A stretch of 11,887 nt of DNA from an uncultured Flavobacterium sp. (GTDB lineage: Bacteria; Bacteroidota; Bacteroidia; Flavobacteriales; Flavobacteriaceae). Of this stretch, positions 7,811 through 11,887 are shown one piece after another (within the stretch, counting starts at the first letter, position 1; each line of letters starts with the position of its first letter). Location: positions 1-11,887 of the forward strand of contig CAMPIZ010000020.1 of NCBI GenBank assembly GCA_946886675.1. Direction: 5' to 3'. A program made the translations under genes and the position numbers. Below the pieces are notes generated by a model. That model was not told the DNA's origin, ran no database searches, and worked only from the letters and a program-made list of their open reading frames with translations.

Positions 7811-9816
7811 CACAACAATTCCAGTATTATGGTTTGGCCTTTATTATATGATTGTCCCGGCGCCACCGATTGTTTCTTCACTTTACCAACACCTATTACC
7901 TGCACCTTAAGTCCCATATTACCTAAAAGGGCTACAGCATCCATACCGGTCATACCTATTGTATTTGGTATCGCTTTATAGTTTTTCTGTGCTTTGTTAT
8001 AATAAGAAGCATACAGTTTTTCCTGCGAACTAATATCCTGGTCAAGGTCTTTTATCTGATTCATTGACGGCACATCGGTAAATATTTTTTGTGCTATCCT
8101 TTTAAATACCGGCCCTGATACATCCGCTCCATAATATCCTTTTGAAGCACTCGGCCTGTGTATTACCACAATGCAGGAATATTTGGGATTATCGGCCGGA
8201 AAGTATCCTGCAAAAGATGATGAGTAATACATACCGTCATCCTTAGACTTTCCTCTGCCATAGTTTACCTGTGCCGTACCGGTCTTGCCTGCCATAGAAA
8301 AATCTTCAGAGTAAAGTTTTGAGCCTGTACCCCTTTTCACAACATTTTCAAGCACAGCTTTTACTTTATCTATAGTTTCCTGCGAACATATTTTTGGGTT
8401 TATTACCTCCTTGTCAAATTTTTTAATGGTTTTATTCCACTCTTTTATCTCCTGTACAAAAAGTGGCCTTACCATTTCACCGTCATTAGCGACTGCATTG
8501 TAAAATGCCAGCGTTTGCAGTGGCGTCATAGACACGCCATAACCAAAGCCCATCCACGGCAGGGAGATACCCGACCATGATTTATCTCCCGGCTGTGGAA
8601 TTCTTGGCCTTCCTTCACCTTTTATACATACTCCCAGCCTTTTATTAAGTCCGAAATTGTTAAGGTGGTCCACAAACTGCTGCGGATTATCTTTATAACT
8701 ATCATAAACCGCCTGTACCATTACAGTATTAGACGAAAGTTCAAAACCTCTTGCAAGCGATATTTTACCATATCCGCCTTTTCTGGAGTCCTCCACTTTG
8801 CGGTTATAATAAGCTACCACTCCGTTATGGGTATCATATATCTGGCTGGTATCCACTTTTTTATCTTCCAGCAACGCAATCAGCCCGGCAAGCTTAAATG
8901 TTGAACCCGGTTCCTGCGATTCACCCACTGCATAATTTATCGTTTCATAGTATGAACCATCACTTGCCCTTCCCAGATTTGATATTGCTTTTACATAGCC
9001 TGTTTTGGTTTCCATAACCACCACACAACCATGATCTGCTTCATAATACTCCAGTTGCTTTAATAAAGCATGATGAGCTATATCCTGTATATATACATCT
9101 ATAGTAGAAACTATATCACATCCGTCTACAGGTTCTACCTCATTATTATCGCTTATAGGCTTCCACTGGTTCTTGGCTATCTTCTGCATCATCTGTCGGC
9201 CGTCTTTACCATTCAGGTATTCTGCAAAGGCACCTTCTATCCCTACTTCCCTGTCTCTTCCGTTATAATCCAGCCTGTCATACCCAATAGTACGCTTAGC
9301 AATTTTACCAATAGGATGCTCCCTTACTGTTTTCTGCTCAGTTATTATACCGCCCTTGTATGCACCCAGGCGGAAAAGCGGAAAACTCTTGATACGTATA
9401 TACTCTGTATAACTAAGCCCTTTTACTATAAGGTAATACCTGTTCCTGTTCTTGCGGGCTTTTTTAAGTTCTGAATAATAATAATTAGCAGGCTTGCCCA
9501 GCATAACCGACAGCGAGTCTGAAAGCGGCTTTACATATTCTTTAAAATCTTCTTCTTTTGAAGCCAGAGCATCAAATCTTATATCATAATTAGGGATAGA
9601 GGTTGCAAGGAGGCTACCGTCAGAAGAATAAACATTCCCTCTGTTTGAAGGAATGGTAATATTCCTCACAGTACGCTCTTTGGCAAGCTGACGGTAATAG
9701 TCACCTTCAACCCATTGAATATTGGTGAGCTTTACAGCTACAAGAATAGCCATCACAAAAATTGCGAAGGCTATCAGGTATATTCTGTAAGAGATATGTT
9801 TATCATCTACTCCCAT
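7810..9816 (-). CDS. ftsI: Septal transpeptidase FtsI (class B PBP with C-terminal PASTA domain)
   Basis: This is the class B penicillin-binding protein (PBP3-like) that cross-links septal peptidoglycan next to FtsW. It has 668 residues: a short cytoplasmic N-terminus, one membrane anchor at about 11-31, and a pedestal region starting near the conserved NRGNVYSSDG (58-67). The transpeptidase domain is at about 260-580 and has all three active-site motifs: STFK with Ser305 and Lys308, SSN (361-363) and KTGT (511-514). Residues 612-668 form one PASTA-like domain (IPNTIGM...VAPGQ...KGQTIILEL). PASTA domains are absent from E. coli FtsI but occur in many other class B PBPs. The ATG at 9816 overlaps the end of the ftsL-like gene by 10 nt, and the TGA stop overlaps the murE ATG by one base. 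A sporulation PBP (SpoVD-like) has a similar layout, but the dcw context and lineage argue for FtsI. Confidence 0.97.
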   Translation of the reverse strand: MGVDDKHISYRIYLIAFAIFVMAILVAVKLTNIQWVEGDYYRQLAKERTVRNITIPSNRGNVYSSDGSLLATSIPNYDIRFDALASKEEDFKEYVKPLSDSLSVMLGKPANYYYSELKKARKNRNRYYLIVKGLSYTEYIRIKSFPLFRLGAYKGGIITEQKTVREHPIGKIAKRTIGYDRLDYNGRDREVGIEGAFAEYLNGKDGRQMMQKIAKNQWKPISDNNEVEPVDGCDIVSTIDVYIQDIAHHALLKQLEYYEADHGCVVVMETKTGYVKAISNLGRASDGSYYETINYAVGESQEPGSTFKLAGLIALLEDKKVDTSQIYDTHNGVVAYYNRKVEDSRKGGYGKISLARGFELSSNTVMVQAVYDSYKDNPQQFVDHLNNFGLNKRLGVCIKGEGRPRIPQPGDKSWSGISLPWMGFGYGVSMTPLQTLAFYNAVANDGEMVRPLFVQEIKEWNKTIKKFDKEVINPKICSQETIDKVKAVLENVVKRGTGSKLYSEDFSMAGKTGTAQVNYGRGKSKDDGMYYSSSFAGYFPADNPKYSCIVVIHRPSASKGYYGADVSGPVFKRIAQKIFTDVPSMNQIKDLDQDISSQEKLYASYYNKAQKNYKAIPNTIGMTGMDAVALLGNMGLKVQVIGVGKVKKQSVAPGQSYNKGQTIILELL

Positions 9817-10154
9817 ATTCTGCTTATAGTACTTTTCTCTTCCTGTTTTAAAACTTTTATCTTTTTAGGAGGTACAGATGACGGATAAATTCCGCTCTCC
9901 TCCATTTTTTTTGATATTGTCGACTCCATTTTGAGCTCCATAAGTTCTGAACGCCTGTCTACAAATTCTGACCGCAATTCTTTAACTTCGTTTTCCAGCT
10001 CACTTATCCTATATATTTTTTGCTCATAATTGTGTGAATTGGCAATCATCAGTATTGCTATAAATATCAGGAAGATGATAAAAGCCCAGTTTTTCATAGA
10101 TCCCTGATCCACAAGATATTTGGCTTTCAGCAAACTGTAAATACCGCCTTTCAT
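9807..10154 (-). CDS. ftsL: FtsL-like division protein (small bitopic membrane protein)
   Basis: This is a small protein of 115 residues between rsmH and ftsI, the position that ftsL occupies in most dcw clusters. It has a cytoplasmic N-terminus of about 22 residues, one strongly hydrophobic segment (23-39, WAFIIFLIFIAILMIAN), then a charged heptad-like region (about 43-85, with ISELENEV and RRSELMELKME) that should form a coiled coil outside the membrane. This topology matches FtsL, which forms a complex with FtsB/DivIC and FtsQ and activates FtsW-FtsI. FtsL proteins diverge greatly in sequence, so the call rests on topology, size and context more than on conserved residues. The ATG at 10154 follows the rsmH stop by 4 nt, and the 3' end overlaps ftsI by 10 nt. 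An internal ATG at residue 20 would give a 96-residue form that keeps the membrane segment, but the longer start fits the tight spacing. Confidence 0.88.
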   Translation of the reverse strand: MKGGIYSLLKAKYLVDQGSMKNWAFIIFLIFIAILMIANSHNYEQKIYRISELENEVKELRSEFVDRRSELMELKMESTISKKMEESGIYPSSVPPKKIKVLKQEEKSTISRIWE

Positions 10155-10158
10155 ACCC

Positions 10159-11064
10159 TTATAATTTTTCTGCTATCCTAAGCTTGGCACTTCTTGCCCT
10201 GTTATTCTCTGCAATCTCCTCCTCTGTAGGCACAATAAGTTTACCTACAGCTCTCAATGGAACTTCATAGTTACCAAACATATCACGCTCCGGCTCACCT
10301 TCAAACATTCCGTTCCTGATAAAGCGTTTCACCAACCTGTCTTCAAGCGAGTGATATGAAATAACACTAAGCCTCCCACCCGGCTTTAACACCTCTACAG
10401 TTTGCTCAAGGAATTCTTTCAAAACATCTATCTCCTGATTTACCTCAATACGTATTGCCTGATATATTTGAGCAAGTATCTTATTGCTTTTATGTGCCGG
10501 CAAAAACCGGCTCAATACTTGTTTTAGCTGTTCAGTGTTTTTTACAGGTTTCTCTTTTCTTGCGTTTACAATAGTATTTGCTATAGCTCCGGCATTTTTG
10601 AGCTCCCCATAATCAAAAAACATTTTTTTAAGCTGTTGCTCCTCATACTCGTTCACTATAGTATAAGCACTCAATTCATTCTTACGGCTCATCCTCATAT
10701 CCAGCTCAGCATCAAAACGGGTAGAAAAACCTCTTTCCGCCACATCAAACTGATGTGACGACACACCAAAATCACCCAGTATACCGTCAACCTCTTTTAC
10801 CCCGTAAAAGCGAAGATACCTTTTAAGAAACCTGAAATTTTCCGGTATTAATGTAAAACGTTCATCCTCTATTGCGTTTGCCTGAGCATCTTCATCCTGA
10901 TCAAAAGCATACAGCTTTCCATTAGGACCAAGCCTTTTCATTATCTCACGCGAGTGCCCGCCGCCACCAAAGGTTACATCTACATAAACGCCATCCGGCT
11001 TTATATTAAGGCCATCAACCGTTTCTTTTAATAAAACCGGATTATGATATTCCATTGTCATCAT
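10159..11064 (-). CDS. rsmH: 16S rRNA (cytosine(1402)-N(4))-methyltransferase RsmH (MraW)
   Basis: RsmH is the SAM-dependent methyltransferase that N4-methylates C1402 in the P-site region of 16S rRNA. It is almost always encoded next to mraZ. The protein is 301 residues, normal for the family. It shows YHNPVLLKETVDGL (6-19), the SAM-binding loop DVTFGGGGHS (29-38), FDQDEDA (54-60), DFGVSSHQFD (98-107), RGFS and LDMRM (111-125), IYQAIRIEVN (200-209), ISYHSLEDR (235-243) and the C-terminal RARSAKLRIAEK (289-300). In-frame ATGs lie at 11064, 11061 and 11055. I chose 11064 because GGGAG lies 9 nt upstream of it, inside mraZ (11074-11078). The gene overlaps mraZ by 23 nt with this start, or 14 nt with the innermost one. 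It ends 4 nt before the ftsL-like gene. Confidence 0.97.
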   Translation of the reverse strand: MMTMEYHNPVLLKETVDGLNIKPDGVYVDVTFGGGGHSREIMKRLGPNGKLYAFDQDEDAQANAIEDERFTLIPENFRFLKRYLRFYGVKEVDGILGDFGVSSHQFDVAERGFSTRFDAELDMRMSRKNELSAYTIVNEYEEQQLKKMFFDYGELKNAGAIANTIVNARKEKPVKNTEQLKQVLSRFLPAHKSNKILAQIYQAIRIEVNQEIDVLKEFLEQTVEVLKPGGRLSVISYHSLEDRLVKRFIRNGMFEGEPERDMFGNYEVPLRAVGKLIVPTEEEIAENNRARSAKLRIAEKL

Positions 11065-11515
11065 TATTAAAATCTCCCATTACTTCTTCAGCCAGGTCAG
11101 CAAAGTCAACAACAGAATCGTCTATTGCCTTTTCATACTTATCTTTGTCCCAAATCTCAACTATGTTAACCGCCGAAGAAAGAACTACATCTTTATCAAT
11201 ATCTGCAAAAGCAACAAGGTCTTTTGATATCAGCAGCCTTCCGGCCGAATCTATCTCAACCACTTTCACACCTGCTGTAAACCTCCTTATAAAATCGTTA
11301 TTCTTTTTTACAAAGCGGTTCAGCTTATTTATTTTCTGCATCATTTTATTCCATTCTGCCATTGGATACAGCTCCAGGCATGGCTGGAAAACAGAGCGCT
11401 TTAAAACGAAACCATGCTCCAGCCCGTCAGACAATTGCTTCTTCAAAGGAGCAGGCATCATCAGCCTTCCCTTCGAATCCACCTTACATTCATATGTCCC
11501 GACAATGGTATTCAA
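11042..11515 (-). CDS. mraZ: Transcriptional regulator MraZ (TTG start)
   Basis: MraZ is a DNA-binding protein of the AbrB-like (SpoVT/AbrB) swapped-hairpin fold. It forms ring-shaped oligomers and regulates its own dcw operon. The protein is 157 residues with the two tandem MraZ repeats, each carrying the conserved DxxGR motif: DSKGR (13-17) and DSAGR (89-93). FDFIRRF-type residues occur at NDFIRRFTAG (73-82). The start is TTG at 11515. No in-frame ATG or GTG lies between it and the TAA at 11531-11533. The next in-frame ATG (residue 19) would destroy the first DxxGR motif. The N-terminus MNTIVGTYECKVD fits the family. It is the first gene of the cluster, preceded by a putative promoter and three operator-like repeats, and it overlaps rsmH at its 3' end. 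The acidic C-terminal tail (about 132-157) is less conserved. Confidence 0.96.
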   Translation of the reverse strand: MNTIVGTYECKVDSKGRLMMPAPLKKQLSDGLEHGFVLKRSVFQPCLELYPMAEWNKMMQKINKLNRFVKKNNDFIRRFTAGVKVVEIDSAGRLLISKDLVAFADIDKDVVLSSAVNIVEIWDKDKYEKAIDDSVVDFADLAEEVMGDFNNDDNGIS

Positions 11516-11542
11516 GCAGTTACGTTTTAATTACATTTATAG

Positions 11543-11550
11543 CAAATATA
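11543..11550 (-). promoter_or_regulatory. Putative -7 promoter element for mraZ/dcw operon
   Basis: On the minus strand this reads TATATTTG, an exact match to the Bacteroidota -7 consensus TAnnTTTG recognised by the primary sigma factor of that phylum. A transcript starting a few bases downstream (about 11,536-11,539) would have a leader of roughly 20-25 nt before the TTG start of mraZ. I could not find a clear TTG-type -33 element at the usual distance. That position is occupied by the GTGGTA repeats. A -7 match with a degenerate -33 could occur by chance in AT-rich DNA, but the location is as expected. Confidence 0.6.
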
Positions 11551-11560
11551 GACAAATATT

Positions 11561-11590
11561 TACCACTTATTACCACTTTCTACCACTTTG
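11561..11590 (-). promoter_or_regulatory. Three tandem MraZ-box-like operator repeats (10-bp period)
   Basis: On the minus strand three consecutive 10-mers read CAAAGTGGTA, GAAAGTGGTA and ATAAGTGGTA, so GTGGTA (TACCAC on the plus strand at 11561, 11571 and 11581) recurs with an exact 10-bp period. MraZ of E. coli binds TGGGN repeats separated by 5 nt in its own promoter, and a mycoplasma MraZ binds AAAGTG-type repeats. These repeats combine the same core length, spacing and location. They end 10 nt upstream of the putative -7 box and cover the -33 region, so bound MraZ would be placed to block RNA polymerase. The site assignment is inferred from pattern and position. Confidence 0.82.
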
Positions 11591-11887
11591 TTAATAAGTT
11601 TTGACCCTGTTTTACCAAATGAAAGAAATTTCACATAGCAACCTCATTTCTAATATTTAGAGATAATTTAGAACAATGAAAATAATGATGAAAATTTTCT
11701 AAATTTTTAAGACAACTTAACATTGAAAATGAAAATTTAAAAAAATGATAATATCAATAAGTATTTAACATTTAAAATTCAAAATCAACAGGTTAAGCAA
11801 AATAATCAACCCTCTTTTTAGCAGTATTGGAAAATTAAGCAAGGGGTAAAAAATTTAAGCCCGAATATTATCTATAATATTATATAT
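11591..11887. other. AT-rich non-coding region upstream of the dcw promoter
   Basis: About 300 bases upstream of the MraZ-like repeats contain no credible gene on either strand. Stops are dense in all frames, and composition is much more AT-rich than in the genes, with many A-runs and GAAAATTT-like stretches. I see no tRNA, convincing terminator, or second match to the TAnnTTTG promoter element facing mraZ. The nearest upstream gene, in either orientation, must lie beyond the right edge. Confidence 0.7.

Noticed and set aside
9070..9474. Open frame of 134 codons on the plus strand with hydrophobic stretches opposite ftsI
   Set aside because: It lies entirely within ftsI on the other strand. 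The hydrophobicity comes from the complement of codons in the pedestal region.
11055..11594. Open frame of 179 codons on the plus strand opposite mraZ
   Set aside because: It is fully antisense to mraZ, which has clear family motifs. Its product is low-complexity and Ser-rich, with no recognisable domain.
11613..11618. TACCAA as a possible fourth MraZ box
   Set aside because: It differs from TACCAC at the last base and is 32 bp from the nearest box, out of the 10-bp phase.
11835..11862. Possible weak hairpin (GGGG...CCC arms around an A/T-rich centre) in the upstream spacer
   Set aside because: The arms pair only over about three GC pairs with several mismatches, and no clear T-tract follows, so it does not qualify as a terminator.

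Overview
This window is the upstream part of a bacterial division and cell wall (dcw) cluster. Ten genes lie head to tail, all on the minus strand, so transcription runs from about 11,540 down to base 1. In order they are mraZ, rsmH (mraW), an ftsL-like gene, ftsI (a class B PBP with a PASTA domain), murE, mraY, murD, ftsW, murG and murC. murC runs off the left edge. The organism looks like a member of the Bacteroidota, most likely Flavobacteriaceae and Flavobacterium-like. The reasons are the gene order without murF between murE and mraY, a Bacteroidota-type TAnnTTTG promoter element ahead of mraZ, low GC content, mostly absent Shine-Dalgarno sequences, and protein sequences that resemble flavobacterial homologues. 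The species is not determined.

Layout from the promoter end: bases 11516-11887 are non-coding and very AT-rich. Next to mraZ this stretch holds a putative promoter (TATATTTG on the minus strand, 11543-11550). Just upstream of that are three GTGGTA repeats with an exact 10-bp period (11561-11586), which match what is known of MraZ operator boxes. The genes that follow are packed tightly. Several overlap (mraZ/rsmH, ftsL/ftsI, ftsI/murE) or are separated by 1-6 nt (rsmH/ftsL, murE/mraY, mraY/murD, murG/murC). Only the murD-ftsW gap (39 nt, with a perfect 6-bp stem hairpin) and the ftsW-murG gap (30 nt, A-rich) are longer. No internal terminator is visible, so one long polycistronic transcript is the simplest reading.

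The genes act together as follows. MurC, MurD and MurE add L-Ala, D-Glu and meso-diaminopimelate (inferred from the DNPR motif) to UDP-MurNAc. MraY moves the muropeptide to undecaprenyl phosphate (lipid I), and MurG adds GlcNAc (lipid II). FtsW polymerises lipid II, and FtsI cross-links the septal glycan with the FtsL-like protein as a scaffold. RsmH methylates 16S rRNA, and MraZ probably autoregulates the operon. murF and ddl are not in the window. ftsQ, ftsA and ftsZ would be expected beyond base 1.

I found no mobile element, CRISPR array, tRNA, rRNA or novel defence-type system. This is a conserved housekeeping locus, and the most informative observations concern its promoter and operator and some lineage-specific protein features.
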